A stretch of 64,000 nt of DNA, from NCBI GenBank assembly GCA_964392365.1, contig CAYMPH010000005.1, positions 62,001 to 126,000 on the forward strand. Direction: 5' to 3'. Source of the stretch: CAYMPH01 sp964392365. GTDB lineage: Bacteria; Spirochaetota; UBA4802; UBA5550. The notes under the pieces were generated by a model, which was not told the DNA's origin, searched no databases, and saw only the letters and a list, made by a program, of their open reading frames with translations. Of this stretch, positions 41,659-51,198 are shown one piece after another. Position numbers and translations under genes: made by a program. Numbering within the stretch: position 1 is the stretch's first letter; the number at the start of each line of letters is the position of its first letter.

Positions 41659-43047
41659 TTATAGAACTGCGCCTGTAGTTTTTTCAACTTTTTCAATGAC
41701 TTCCAGCTCTTCTCTGACTATTACAACTTTTTTCTTCCATCTTCCGGATTTATAATACAGCGTACTTAAAATCATTCCTGTTAACCAACCGGCAGGAATG
41801 CTCCACCAGATCCCGGTTACTCCCAATTTATCAGACAAAAAAGCAGCTAATGGAATTCTCACAAGCCATAAAGCAAAAAGAGTAACAAACATTGAGACAA
41901 GCGTGTCTCCCGATCCTCTGAATATTCCATTATTTGTAAACATTATAGAGAATAGGATATAAAATGAACTCACTATAAGAATATACTGAGAGCCGATATT
42001 AATAACATTTATATCTTTGCTGAAAATCGACATCAGCTCTTTGCTGAACAAAACAGCGATGATACCGATTATCAGAGCAATTGCGCCTGATATCAGCAAT
42101 GTAGCAATATATCCTTTTTTAACGCGATCCTGTTTCCCTGCGCCCATATTCTGGCCTGTAAAAGTTGAAAGCGCCATTGATAAATTCATTGCAGGCATCA
42201 TTGCAAATGAATCAAGACGGCCTGCAGCAGTAAATGCTGCAATGACATCTGTTCCGAACCTGTTGACAATAGAAGCTATTGCCATCATTCCCATTGAAAC
42301 AAGGGTCTGCTGGATGCCTGTAGGAAGGCCGATTTGAATACTTTTGTAAAATATATCCTTATCAAAAATAATATTTTTTATTCTGAACCTTAAAATCTCA
42401 TGGCTTGATTTTTCAAGATATACGACCCCGAGAACAAATGCTCCTGCCTGCGATAAAACAGTAGCAAGCGCAGCACCTGCAACACCCCAGTTGAATCCGA
42501 TAACAAAAAGAAGAACAAGAACCGCATTAATAACCGTTGAAACAATTAAAAAATACAGCGGGGTTTTGGAATCTCCAAGTCCTCTTAATATCGCAGCAAC
42601 AGTGTTGAAACCAAAAAGAAAAATTGTACCTCCAAAAATTATCTGAAGATATATTACTGAATCTTTCAATATCTCTTCCGGAGTATTAAGGAATCTCAAT
42701 AGAAATTCACTGGCGAAAATACCCGCAAAAGTGATAAAAAGACTCGATATAAAAACATAAATATGCGCTGTATCAATCGCCCGCTTAACTTTTTCAATAT
42801 CTCCTGCACCGAAATACTGGGATATTATTACAGTAGTTCCCATTGTAATTCCTATTACAAGAGAAATCATCATAAACATGATCGGGAAGCCTGCGCCAAC
42901 TGCTGCAAGCGCATTCTTGCCTATAAATTGTCCCACAATTACGCTATCCACAATATTGTATAACTGCTGAAAAATATTTCCAATTAACATCGGCAGAGAA
43001 AAATAAAATATAAGCTTTGCTTCATTTCCTACAGTAAGATCTTTCAT
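41659..43047 (-). CDS. MATE-family multidrug efflux transporter
   Basis: This 462-residue protein has twelve membrane helices and matches the NorM/DinF-type MATE family: LPMLIGNIFQQLYNIVDSVIVG at the N-terminus, and a second half beginning GLPTGIQQTLVSMGM. It probably exports cationic organic compounds in exchange for Na+ or H+. Its ATG directly follows the stop of the SDR gene, so the two are co-expressed. Confidence 0.9.
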   Translation of the reverse strand: MKDLTVGNEAKLIFYFSLPMLIGNIFQQLYNIVDSVIVGQFIGKNALAAVGAGFPIMFMMISLVIGITMGTTVIISQYFGAGDIEKVKRAIDTAHIYVFISSLFITFAGIFASEFLLRFLNTPEEILKDSVIYLQIIFGGTIFLFGFNTVAAILRGLGDSKTPLYFLIVSTVINAVLVLLFVIGFNWGVAGAALATVLSQAGAFVLGVVYLEKSSHEILRFRIKNIIFDKDIFYKSIQIGLPTGIQQTLVSMGMMAIASIVNRFGTDVIAAFTAAGRLDSFAMMPAMNLSMALSTFTGQNMGAGKQDRVKKGYIATLLISGAIALIIGIIAVLFSKELMSIFSKDINVINIGSQYILIVSSFYILFSIMFTNNGIFRGSGDTLVSMFVTLFALWLVRIPLAAFLSDKLGVTGIWWSIPAGWLTGMILSTLYYKSGRWKKKVVIVREELEVIEKVEKTTGAVL

Positions 43048-44055
43048 TTATTTTCCTTTAGATCCAGATCCGTTTTTATCCAGCATTCCATTTTTGCCAA
43101 ACCATTCAAACGTATCTTTAATTGATTCTTCAAGAGGCCTGCAGGTATACCCAAGTTCAGTTTCTGCCTTTTTGCTGGATATTAATTTATGCGAGTCAAG
43201 AGTTTCAATCGACTCAGGAGTGAATTTTCTTTTTTTATCTGATATTGACGGCATCATGCATGCGGCTCTTGCTGCAATTCCGGCAAGCCACATTGGTGTT
43301 ATAAATTTGGGAACATTTTTCCCGGTAAATTCAGAAATAAGCGCTGCTACTTCACGGATATGCGCCCATTTTCCTCCAAGTATATACGACTCGCCGCATC
43401 TTCCCTTTTCTTCAGCAAGTATTGCACCGATGCAGACATCCCTTACATCGACCCAGTTGTATCCCCCATCAACAAGTGCAGGAAATTTTCCATGGTAGAT
43501 ATCAAGAAAAAATGAACCCATTCTTGACGGTTTAAAATCGAACGGCCCTATAACTCCTGTAGGATTTACTACTACCGCGTTTAATCCTTTAATGCAGGAT
43601 TTCTGAACCAGTTCCTGTCCTTCAGCTTTTGACCTGTCGTATGCATGGCAGTCTTCGGAATCAGCAAGACATCTTGTTTCATCTATATCTTCATTTTCAG
43701 GATATGATGAATATGCGTGTATTGAACTGAAATGAACAAGTCTCTGCGTTTCACATTTCAAACACGCTTTAATTATATTTTCAACACCTGCGACATTTGC
43801 TTTTCTAACTGATCCGTCTTTATCTCCATCAATTGAAATTACGCCAGCAAGATGGAAAACTGAAGCAGCTCCGCTAAATGCGCTTATTAGAGAATTCAAA
43901 TCAGCAATATCAGCGCTGACAATTTCAACATCAAGACCGCGCACAGCCCTGTCATCTTTACCTATTACAGCTCTGACTTTCCTTCCCTGTTTCAGAAGTT
44001 CCCTGACAAGATTTCCGCCGATATGACCTGAAGCGCCTGTTACTGCTGTTAACAT
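43048..44055 (-). CDS. NAD-dependent epimerase/dehydratase (extended SDR)
   Basis: This 335-residue protein has the TGASGHIGGNLV Rossmann loop, VFHLAGVIS, and YDRSKAEG with the catalytic Tyr-Lys, then GVIGPFDFKPS. It is closest in style to dihydroflavonol-4-reductase-like SDRs; the substrate is unknown. Its stop abuts the MATE start. MITE-like copy B lies upstream at 44187-44323, beyond a 130-nt gap. Confidence 0.8.
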   Translation of the reverse strand: MLTAVTGASGHIGGNLVRELLKQGRKVRAVIGKDDRAVRGLDVEIVSADIADLNSLISAFSGAASVFHLAGVISIDGDKDGSVRKANVAGVENIIKACLKCETQRLVHFSSIHAYSSYPENEDIDETRCLADSEDCHAYDRSKAEGQELVQKSCIKGLNAVVVNPTGVIGPFDFKPSRMGSFFLDIYHGKFPALVDGGYNWVDVRDVCIGAILAEEKGRCGESYILGGKWAHIREVAALISEFTGKNVPKFITPMWLAGIAARAACMMPSISDKKRKFTPESIETLDSHKLISSKKAETELGYTCRPLEESIKDTFEWFGKNGMLDKNGSGSKGK

Positions 44056-44186
44056 TTTTATATCCTTTATATATCAAATTGATAAAAGATTTCCCGACAC
44101 TCTGCATAGTCAAGATTTTTAATATGAATTTAATTGAAATATAAGTTCTGAATATTGATTGACTTTTTTATGAAAATACTTCATTT

Positions 44187-44323
44187 ATGGGAACATCTAA
44201 AAATTAGTTTTTACCTAAATAGTGAACCTGACAAACAGGATGTTTTAATGTCGAAGCAGCACAGGATGTGCAAATCGGCTTCGACCAAGGGAATATCCAT
44301 TAAATGATTTATCGGGATTCCAT
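44187..44323 (+). mobile_element. MITE-like repeat, copy B
   Basis: This 137-bp element begins ATGGGAACATCTAAAAATTAG and ends ATTTATCGGGATTCCAT, matching copies A and C at both ends. The central segment is shorter after TTTTTACC. An extra ~56 nt sits between TGAACC and CCAAGGG and holds a GTCGAAGC/GCTTCGAC hairpin (44250-44257 with 44278-44285). It ends 46 bp before the ATG of the phosphatase gene. The rest of 44056-44368 is AT-rich. Confidence 0.7.
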
Positions 44324-44368
44324 TTTTATAAATATAATTCACTGAAGAAAAATAAAGGATATATTCCG

Positions 44369-45604
44369 ATGAAAAATCAGATAGAAATAATTGATATATT
44401 AAAAGCAATCCCTGTTTTTTCCGGATTATCTGCAGACGACCTCAATGAAATAATCCCTCTTCTTTCACATGAAACTTTCAATCCGGAAACAGAAATCATC
44501 AGAGAACAGAGCGAAGGCGATTCAATGTACATTATTATTTCCGGAAATGTTATTGCATATAAAATAGACGATTCCGGCGAAGCTGTAATTCTGGGAGCAC
44601 TGGGAAGTGGAGCTTATTTTGGAGAATTTTCCCTTATAGACAATATGCCCAGGTCAGCGACTGTAAAAAGCCTGGAAATTACAGAGGCATTCAGGCTTGA
44701 TAAAAAAAATTTTGATACACTCTTATCAAAAAATCAAAGAACCGCAAATATTTTTTACAGGAATTGCCTGATAGAAACATTTTCCAGATACAGAAATATT
44801 GCTGCAAACCTGACATTCTCACAGCATACACTCAACGAGAAACTCACTGCCCTTGATGTAATCAGCAAAGACCTGTCGCATGCAAAAAAAATTCAGCAAT
44901 TTTTTATTAACACAGATCACTTTGACATGATACCGGCGGAAGAGGGATTGCTGAAAATAAAACATTCACATATTTACATGCCTTGCCAGGAAATAGGCGG
45001 AGACTTAATTGACATCATTGATCTTAATAATAACAGATCAGGAATAATAATTGCTGATGTCATGGGGCATGGAATTACTGCAGCTCTTGCAACAGGAGTA
45101 TTAAAAAGTTCAATTTCTTTTCTGGCGAAAAATTTTGGAGACGAACCTGAAAAATTCATGACGGAGCTTAACATTCAATTTGGAGATATTATTCCCGAAC
45201 TTTTTGCAACATGCTATTACGCCTGCATAGACAAAAATACAAATACTATTTCATTCAGCAAGGCAGGTCACCAGCATCCTCTTTTTTATAAAAAATCTAC
45301 AGGCAATTTTATTGAATTTAATATTAAAGGAGTGGGACTTGGACTTAAACGCAGCGCAGTTTACAACACAGCTTCTTATAAAATTGAAAAAGGCGACAAG
45401 CTGCTTTTTTATACTGATGGAATAGCAGAACAGTATTCCGATAATAACGAAATGTATTCAGAAGAAAGATTAGAAAAAATTTTCCTTGAATTGATTCAAT
45501 CCGGAGAAAAAAATATTCTGGATTCAATATACAGTAACTTCAAAGATTTTTCGAAATCAATGATTATCGAAGATGATATTACGCTTCTGCTCCTTGAATT
45601 CTAA
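44369..45604 (+). CDS. cyclic-nucleotide-binding PP2C-type phosphatase (RsbU/SpoIIE-like)
   Basis: This 411-residue protein has an N-terminal cNMP-binding domain (about 15-120; FGEFSLIDNMPRSATV is the phosphate-binding cassette). A linker helix precedes a C-terminal PP2C/SpoIIE phosphatase domain (about 200-411) with the metal-binding motifs GGDLIDI, IADVMGHG and YTDGIAEQ. Such proteins dephosphorylate anti-sigma-factor antagonists. cAMP or cGMP probably switches the phosphatase. The nearby convergent HATPase-like gene is a plausible partner-switch component. Confidence 0.88.
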   Translation: MKNQIEIIDILKAIPVFSGLSADDLNEIIPLLSHETFNPETEIIREQSEGDSMYIIISGNVIAYKIDDSGEAVILGALGSGAYFGEFSLIDNMPRSATVKSLEITEAFRLDKKNFDTLLSKNQRTANIFYRNCLIETFSRYRNIAANLTFSQHTLNEKLTALDVISKDLSHAKKIQQFFINTDHFDMIPAEEGLLKIKHSHIYMPCQEIGGDLIDIIDLNNNRSGIIIADVMGHGITAALATGVLKSSISFLAKNFGDEPEKFMTELNIQFGDIIPELFATCYYACIDKNTNTISFSKAGHQHPLFYKKSTGNFIEFNIKGVGLGLKRSAVYNTASYKIEKGDKLLFYTDGIAEQYSDNNEMYSEERLEKIFLELIQSGEKNILDSIYSNFKDFSKSMIIEDDITLLLLEF

Positions 45605-45691
45605 AATTTATCATTTATATTTGAATCACTCTGATTTCGAATTAACTCATGAAAAATATAATTGAAGCGGGAAATTTTATTTATTTACTAT

Positions 45692-46234
45692 TTATGAGTG
45701 ATTAAAATTCAGCTCAATTGAAATTGAAACCTGAAGAGATCCGAAACCATTATCTTTAAAACTGATATTCATTTTATAATGAGGATTCTTTTTTAATAGA
45801 ATCAGCCCTATTCCCTGAGAAGAAATATTGTCTCTTAATCCCTTTATTCTTTTCACAAAAACATCTTTCAGGTCTTTTGAATCAAGTTCTTCTTTTATAT
45901 GACGCATTTCATCAAATCTTTCAAGACTAACGTCGTTTGTTACTTTAATAAAAAGCCTGTCGTTTAATTTATATGAATCTACGGATATAAATTTAGCACC
46001 GTATTTTGAAAACTTTACCCCGTTTTCAACTAATTCATTTAATGCAATAAAAACAAGCTCTTTGTTTATTTCAACATCAAAACTGGCTTTATAATAATTA
46101 TATATATTATCTGCTACAGTTCCTATGAAATTCCAGTTATTGAGAATATCATCCGGATAAAGTTTAATATTCAATACATTTCCGAAGTCATCTGAAAATT
46201 CAACAATAGAGTTATTATTTGGTTTTGTGCTCAT
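45692..46234 (-). CDS. HATPase-like regulatory protein (possible partner-switch kinase, SiaB-type)
   Basis: This 180-residue cytosolic protein looks like a diverged GHKL ATPase: ALNELVENGVKFSKYG is an N-box, and SSQGIGLILLKKN a G-box-like loop. It resembles anti-sigma or SiaB-family proteins that act as small kinases in partner-switching pathways. It lies convergent to the cNMP-PP2C gene, 88 nt apart. The motifs are weak and the assignment is by context. Confidence 0.5.
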   Translation of the reverse strand: MSTKPNNNSIVEFSDDFGNVLNIKLYPDDILNNWNFIGTVADNIYNYYKASFDVEINKELVFIALNELVENGVKFSKYGAKFISVDSYKLNDRLFIKVTNDVSLERFDEMRHIKEELDSKDLKDVFVKRIKGLRDNISSQGIGLILLKKNPHYKMNISFKDNGFGSLQVSISIELNFNHS

Positions 46235-46339
46235 TTATAAATGCTGTTTACTGGAGGCGAATTATGTCAATAATAAAATTCTATATTAGCACCTTTTTTT
46301 ATAATTTTGCATATTTGCAATATTTAAACTTTTATTAAA

Positions 46340-46774
46340 TTATCTTTTTATTTCATCACAGCCTTGAATATATTCTGTAATTTCCTCTTCCATAATTGAA
46401 AAACAGAGTATTTCGTCATCATTAATTTTTTTATAGAATAAATAATTTTTATTACCTGTAACGTTATAATTGATGCATCCGTTATTTCCTTTCAAAACCG
46501 GATCAATAAACCACAGGCCTTTAAAACTTTTACCAACAAGAATAAGCTGAGGATGAAAAACCACTTTTCCATCTGAATTTATAATATAATAAAATCCTGT
46601 TCTGCCAATCTGTTTTTCTCCGAGCCTGAGATAATTAATTTTATTACCGCTTATCATATTCATAGCGCTTTGCATATCATCATCTATGATTTTTCTTGTA
46701 ATCTTCATAGAAGATGAACAGGCTGAGAATATTATTGCCGTGATTAGTAATAACATTATTCTTTTTATTAACAT
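46340..46774 (-). CDS. lipoprotein with Cache-like fold
   Basis: This 144-residue protein begins with a signal peptide and lipobox, ending FSAC (Cys19), so it is an outer- or inner-membrane lipoprotein. The mature part (YYIINSDGKVVFHPQLILVG, then GCINYNVTGNKNYLFYKKI) resembles a single Cache ligand-binding domain as found in chemoreceptors and kinases, here without any signalling domain. It may act as a free periplasmic ligand sensor or adaptor. Confidence 0.65.
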   Translation of the reverse strand: MLIKRIMLLLITAIIFSACSSSMKITRKIIDDDMQSAMNMISGNKINYLRLGEKQIGRTGFYYIINSDGKVVFHPQLILVGKSFKGLWFIDPVLKGNNGCINYNVTGNKNYLFYKKINDDEILCFSIMEEEITEYIQGCDEIKR

Positions 46775-46832
46775 GGATTTGCCTTTTCATTATAAGCTGA
46801 ATTTACAATATGAATAACTGATAATTTTAGAT

Positions 46833-46861
46833 TTGACAATTACCCTCTTACAAAAAATATT
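46833..46861 (+). promoter_or_regulatory. putative promoter of the TerC gene
   Basis: TTGACA (46833-46838), a 17-nt spacer and AATATT (46856-46861). The -10 is weak; the -35 is perfect. Confidence 0.4.
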
Positions 46862-46896
46862 AAATCAATCATATTAATTTTCAGCAAGGAAAAAAA

Positions 46897-47817
46897 ATGC
46901 AGGTAAATATTTTCTATTGGATCGGATTCCTGACTTTTATTTTAATTATGCTCATTCTGGATCTTGGCGTTTTCCATAAAAAAGACCATGAAATAAAATT
47001 CAAGGAAGCCAGTCTCTGGACTTTATTCTGGATATCACTGGCAATCTGTTTTAATATACTGATTTACTTTACTTCCGGGGAAAAACCGGCTATAGAATTT
47101 TTAACCGGATATTTTATAGAATACTCTTTAAGCATAGATAATATTTTTGTTTTTGTTCTAATATTCTCTTATTTCAAAGTTCCAGCTCAATATACTCACA
47201 GGGTCCTTTTCTGGGGCATACTCGGCGCTCTTGTTATGAGGGCAATTTTTATATTTTCAGGCGTAGCGCTGATTACAAAATTTCACTGGATTATTTATAT
47301 ATTCGGAGCATTCCTTGTTTTTACAGGAATTAAAATGTTGATTGAAGGCGAAAAAGAAATACATCCTGAAAAAAGTCCGATTCTGAATCTTTTTAAAAAA
47401 TTTTTCCGGGTTCACACCTCATATGAAAAAGGACATTTTTTCATAACAAAAGATGGCCGGAAACAAGCTACACTATTATTCCTAGTCCTTCTTTTTGTCG
47501 AAACATCGGATATCATATTTGCTGTGGATTCCATACCTGCAGTTCTTTCCATTACGCAGGATCCATTTATAGTTTTCACATCAAATGTTTTTGCAATTCT
47601 CGGGCTGAGATCATTATTTTTTACAGTTTCAGGAGTTATGCATTTGTTCAGATTTTTAAGCACGGGGCTTTCTGCAATTCTGATTTTCGTTGGAGCAAAA
47701 ATGCTTCTCGACAATTTTTATAAAATACCCACAGGTTATTCTTTTTTAATTATTGCTGTCATAGTTACTGCAGCTATACTTGCATCAATATTTATTTCAG
47801 TGAAGAAGAAATCATAG
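46897..47817 (+). CDS. TerC-family integral membrane protein (Alx-like)
   Basis: This 306-residue protein has about eight helices and the TerC hallmark residues EYSLSIDNIFVFVLIF, RVLFWGILGALVMRAIFI, and FVETSDIIFAVDSIPAV near the middle, with conserved acidic residues inside the membrane. Alx/TerC proteins are linked to manganese export, pH response and tellurite resistance. It ends 1 nt before the prepilin peptidase gene. Confidence 0.92.
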   Translation: MQVNIFYWIGFLTFILIMLILDLGVFHKKDHEIKFKEASLWTLFWISLAICFNILIYFTSGEKPAIEFLTGYFIEYSLSIDNIFVFVLIFSYFKVPAQYTHRVLFWGILGALVMRAIFIFSGVALITKFHWIIYIFGAFLVFTGIKMLIEGEKEIHPEKSPILNLFKKFFRVHTSYEKGHFFITKDGRKQATLLFLVLLFVETSDIIFAVDSIPAVLSITQDPFIVFTSNVFAILGLRSLFFTVSGVMHLFRFLSTGLSAILIFVGAKMLLDNFYKIPTGYSFLIIAVIVTAAILASIFISVKKKS

Positions 47818-47818
47818 T

Positions 47819-48589
47819 ATGAAAGAAATTTTTATTTACACAGGAATCTTTTTCTTCGGTGCAGCATGGGGAAGTTTCTTCCACGCTCTATCTGTCAGAT
47901 ACATGGATAAAGGATTCAGCGGTAGAATCATTGAATCCCTGACAGCACGATCAAGATGCACAGTTTGCGGTGCTGTAATAAAACCCTGGAATCTGATTCC
48001 GGTCTTGAGTTATATAATTCTAAGAGGCAGATGTTCCGATTGCAAAACAAAAATTTCAGTTTCATATCCGGCAGCAGAAATTCTTTACGGACTTGTTTTA
48101 TTAAGCTGCATTATTAAATTCGGATTTAACTTATATTCATTTAATTTATTCTTTTTAATTTCAGTTTCAATTCTAATTGCATTTATTGATATCAGGACAA
48201 TGATCATCCCTGATATTTTTATTATACTTTTTTTTCTTCTATCAGTATATCCGGTTACATTAAATTCCAATCCGAAAGATAATCTTTTCGGACTTGGTAT
48301 TATGACTGCAGCGTTTTTAATAATTCTTCTTATTTTCCCGGGATCATTCGGAGGAGGGGATTTAAAATACGCAGCTGCAATAGGTTTTTTCCTCGGTATT
48401 GATCTTTCGATAATTGCGCTTGAAACATCTCTCATAACCGGAGCTGTATTCGGTCTGATTTATTCTGCAGTAAAAAAAACCGGGCTCAGGATAAAAATTC
48501 CTTTTGCTCCTTTTCTTACTGTAGGAATAATAACAGCAGTTTATCTTGGCAAAGAACTGATGTTTTTATACTTCAGCTTTATCAATTAA
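47819..48589 (+). CDS. prepilin peptidase (type IV leader peptidase)
   Basis: This 256-residue inner-membrane protease cleaves and usually N-methylates type IV prepilins and pseudopilins. The N-terminal zinc-binding CxxC pairs are present (CTVC and CSDC), as in bifunctional PilD. The catalytic Asp residues lie in AFIDIRTMIIPD and FGGGDLKYAAAIG. It follows the TerC gene by 1 nt. No pilin genes are in the window, so the pilus or secretion system it serves lies elsewhere. A type IV pilus would fit with the ComFB gene. Confidence 0.9.
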   Translation: MKEIFIYTGIFFFGAAWGSFFHALSVRYMDKGFSGRIIESLTARSRCTVCGAVIKPWNLIPVLSYIILRGRCSDCKTKISVSYPAAEILYGLVLLSCIIKFGFNLYSFNLFFLISVSILIAFIDIRTMIIPDIFIILFFLLSVYPVTLNSNPKDNLFGLGIMTAAFLIILLIFPGSFGGGDLKYAAAIGFFLGIDLSIIALETSLITGAVFGLIYSAVKKTGLRIKIPFAPFLTVGIITAVYLGKELMFLYFSFIN

Positions 48590-48640
48590 ATTTACAGGCA
48601 CTTCCATCTAAAAAAATACCGCTGCATAAATTCATTCAGA

Positions 48641-48988
48641 TCAGCCAAGTAGAATAAGAACCAATGCTGTCAAAGCAGGCAAAGCCTGAATAAAAAATAT
48701 TCTTTTACTAACAGTAAATGCGCCGAAAATTCCTGCGATGACAACACAACTCAAAAAGAAAATTTTCACTGCATCACCGGTAAAGATCCCCCATATTAAA
48801 CCAGCTGCGAGAAATCCGTTGTATAACCCCTGATTCGCTGCAAGTGCTCCCGTCTGCTGTGCAAAATCCGATGTGGTATGAAAAATTTTTCGCCCTGCAG
48901 GCTTATTCCAGAGAATCATTTCAATAACAAGAAAGCCAATATGCAGAAAAGCTGTAAATCCGGTTATAATATTTATAATTGTATTCAT
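48641..48988 (-). CDS. DUF1304 membrane protein
   Basis: This 115-residue protein has four membrane helices and matches DUF1304: FLHIGFLVIEMILWNKPAG, then QTGALAANQGLYNGFLAAG. Function unknown. Its start overlaps the upstream gene's stop by 4 nt, so the two are translated together. Confidence 0.85.
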   Translation of the reverse strand: MNTIINIITGFTAFLHIGFLVIEMILWNKPAGRKIFHTTSDFAQQTGALAANQGLYNGFLAAGLIWGIFTGDAVKIFFLSCVVIAGIFGAFTVSKRIFFIQALPALTALVLILLG

Positions 48989-49443
48989 TTTATCTCCCAG
49001 AATTTTCCGTTATATTTTACTGTAATTTCGCCAGGACCATCACTGTCAAAATAACTGAATTCCACAACAGGTTTATGAGTTTTCATAAATTCAGCAGCTT
49101 CATTTTCGGTTATAAGTTCAAATGCCCACCATACTGCCAGTTCCGCAGTATACTCATTTATCTTACCATCCCAGCCGAACGGCTGATCTGCTGAAAGAGG
49201 TTTAATCCCGGTTTCAGTAGCAGGAACAGACATAAAAATCATTTCATTCTTTCCAAAAAAATTTTTACCGTGTGAAATGCTGAACATGCTGATACGATTA
49301 TAATTCATCTGCCATGCATTAATACGGTTCCCTTCCCTGCTAATACCAAAAGGCGACCTTAGAAGAGGATTTTCCTTAATTTCCATTTCTTTAATTGCTG
49401 CAAAATCATCAAGGCGGATTATTTTAATATTTTCAGTTTTCAT
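48985..49443 (-). CDS. hypothetical protein, co-translated with DUF1304
   Basis: I do not recognise this 152-residue protein. It is soluble, has a mixed alpha-beta composition and no Cys or signal peptide. It ends EFSYFDSDGPGEITVKYNGK. The overlap with the DUF1304 gene by 4 nt supports a real gene and a shared role. Confidence 0.55.
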   Translation of the reverse strand: MKTENIKIIRLDDFAAIKEMEIKENPLLRSPFGISREGNRINAWQMNYNRISMFSISHGKNFFGKNEMIFMSVPATETGIKPLSADQPFGWDGKINEYTAELAVWWAFELITENEAAEFMKTHKPVVEFSYFDSDGPGEITVKYNGKFWEIK

Positions 49444-49486
49444 TTTTTATTGTCACTATGAATATAATTGCAATAAAAAAAACAAA

Positions 49487-51070
49487 TCATGGTTTATAGA
49501 AAGAATCAATATCACGAAGCTGACGCTCTATGCGTGACTGTATCTGTCTTCCGGAAATCCGTCTTCGTCCATCAGTAAATTCGTAGGCATCCTCGATCTC
49601 GTCAATTATAAGCTGAATTCCTATCCCGATGTTATCTTTCACGAGCAGACCGACACACTCCTCAGTACCGGAGCAGCACAGTTCTTCTATAATAATCTTT
49701 CCAATTTCTGCAATGGCAAGAACAACCTCGGTCACATCAAATGATTCGCTGATCCTAAGCCGGGCTATGTCCTGTGCGTACGTAACGAGCATCGATCTGT
49801 CATTGTTGCGCACAGATGCCATTATCATCTGATAAAGCATTTTGATGCTCCATTTGAGCTCGTTCTCTTTCATGAGTCTGTAAGTATTAAACTCACCGGC
49901 ACGCGCTTCCGACTGCAGCTCTGAAACAATTCTGCAAATAACCTTCTCCTTTACATCGAAGAGCATGTTGTAAAGTGAGATATTCTGACGCTGATCGATT
50001 TTGATCATCGCGCTCCTGTTTTTATAATTCCATTCCACAGGCATTGTTTTCATCTTTTCAATCAGAAAGACTATGCGCCTCAGCGGATTATAGCGGGGTG
50101 TCGGAGTCCACCCTAGCATCTCCCTCGTTCTGGAAGCATTAATATCAAGTTTAAGATCTATATAAGACATCATCCATGGCTTTTCGAAAGGCACCCGTGA
50201 TATCATCCGGCCCAGCTGGTATCTTAACCAGACGCCTGGTATAGCGATAATTTTCGGCATACGAATAGGTCTGATCCTTACTCCAAAATAACTTCGCGTC
50301 GCCATTTCAAAGAGCTCTCTATGTGATGTGGAACCGTCAGGGCTGGCCAGAAAAATGCTCTGCTGCGGAATGCGGACGCTTTTAGCCATAACAGCAAACA
50401 GGAGTAAATTCAAGTCATGGACATGAATGAACGGCACTGCTGATTCCCCTTTTCCGCCCAGCACTCTTGAATTCCATGAGTCCGACAGCCAGGTTCTAAG
50501 GAACATATAAAGAGGAGGATACTCGCACCAGTCTGTAAAAACTGCTGCCAGTCTGACGATGGAGCATGGGAAATGATTCGAGTATCCCAATACTAGTTTT
50601 TCACCATCACGCTTGCTGCGCGCATAATCATATTCAGCATCCAGCGGAGAATCCTCATTAAGCGAATTGCCTGCCTGCGGGAAATTGGACGCTGCAAGCG
50701 AGCTTGAAAATATAAACCTTTTGGGCTTCAGGCTGATGCAGGCATTGAGTACATTCTCAGTACCTTCAACATTAGTTCTATCATATGCGGAATTATATGA
50801 ATATTCGAAATTATAATAGGCTGCGAGATGTATCACGAAGTCAATTTCAGCATCCGAAGCTATTTTTTGAAATGCATTTTCAATGCTCTTACGGTGTGTG
50901 ATGTCGCACTGTATCCAGCGGATGTTCGGATGATTTTCAACTCCAGCCTCCCTCATTGATCTCCGAGCAATAGCAAAAATTATGTGGTCATTTTTTGCTT
51001 CTGCAATGAAGTTGCGCCCCACAAGTCCCGAAGCGCCGGTCACAATTATAGCTGAAAGTTTTTGTTTCAA
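49487..51070 (-). CDS. SDR epimerase fused to a helical RsbRD_N-like regulatory domain
   Basis: Residues ~1-330 are an extended SDR: VTGASGLVGRNFI, VIHLAAYYN, and the catalytic Tyr-Lys in YDYARSKRDG. Residues ~360-527 are all-helical (LKWSIKMLYQMIMASVRNND, RLRISESFDVTEVVLAIAEI) and resemble the RsbRD_N-type sensory domain of stress regulators. The start is TTG (51070), with GGAAAAG upstream; no ATG precedes the Rossmann loop. The fused domain may tie the enzyme's activity to a signal. It lies downstream of the CrtI-like gene, 128 nt apart, on the same strand. Confidence 0.7.
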   Translation of the reverse strand: MKQKLSAIIVTGASGLVGRNFIAEAKNDHIIFAIARRSMREAGVENHPNIRWIQCDITHRKSIENAFQKIASDAEIDFVIHLAAYYNFEYSYNSAYDRTNVEGTENVLNACISLKPKRFIFSSSLAASNFPQAGNSLNEDSPLDAEYDYARSKRDGEKLVLGYSNHFPCSIVRLAAVFTDWCEYPPLYMFLRTWLSDSWNSRVLGGKGESAVPFIHVHDLNLLLFAVMAKSVRIPQQSIFLASPDGSTSHRELFEMATRSYFGVRIRPIRMPKIIAIPGVWLRYQLGRMISRVPFEKPWMMSYIDLKLDINASRTREMLGWTPTPRYNPLRRIVFLIEKMKTMPVEWNYKNRSAMIKIDQRQNISLYNMLFDVKEKVICRIVSELQSEARAGEFNTYRLMKENELKWSIKMLYQMIMASVRNNDRSMLVTYAQDIARLRISESFDVTEVVLAIAEIGKIIIEELCCSGTEECVGLLVKDNIGIGIQLIIDEIEDAYEFTDGRRRISGRQIQSRIERQLRDIDSFYKP

Positions 51071-51198
51071 TTTATTCTTTTCCTTATTAAACTTTATTAA
51101 AACTACAATCTTTTAAATACAAAGTCAAGGATTTTTGAAACAAAAAAACATTGTATCTTCTTATGCGGTTTAAATCACTCTTTTTTTATTTAAAAATT

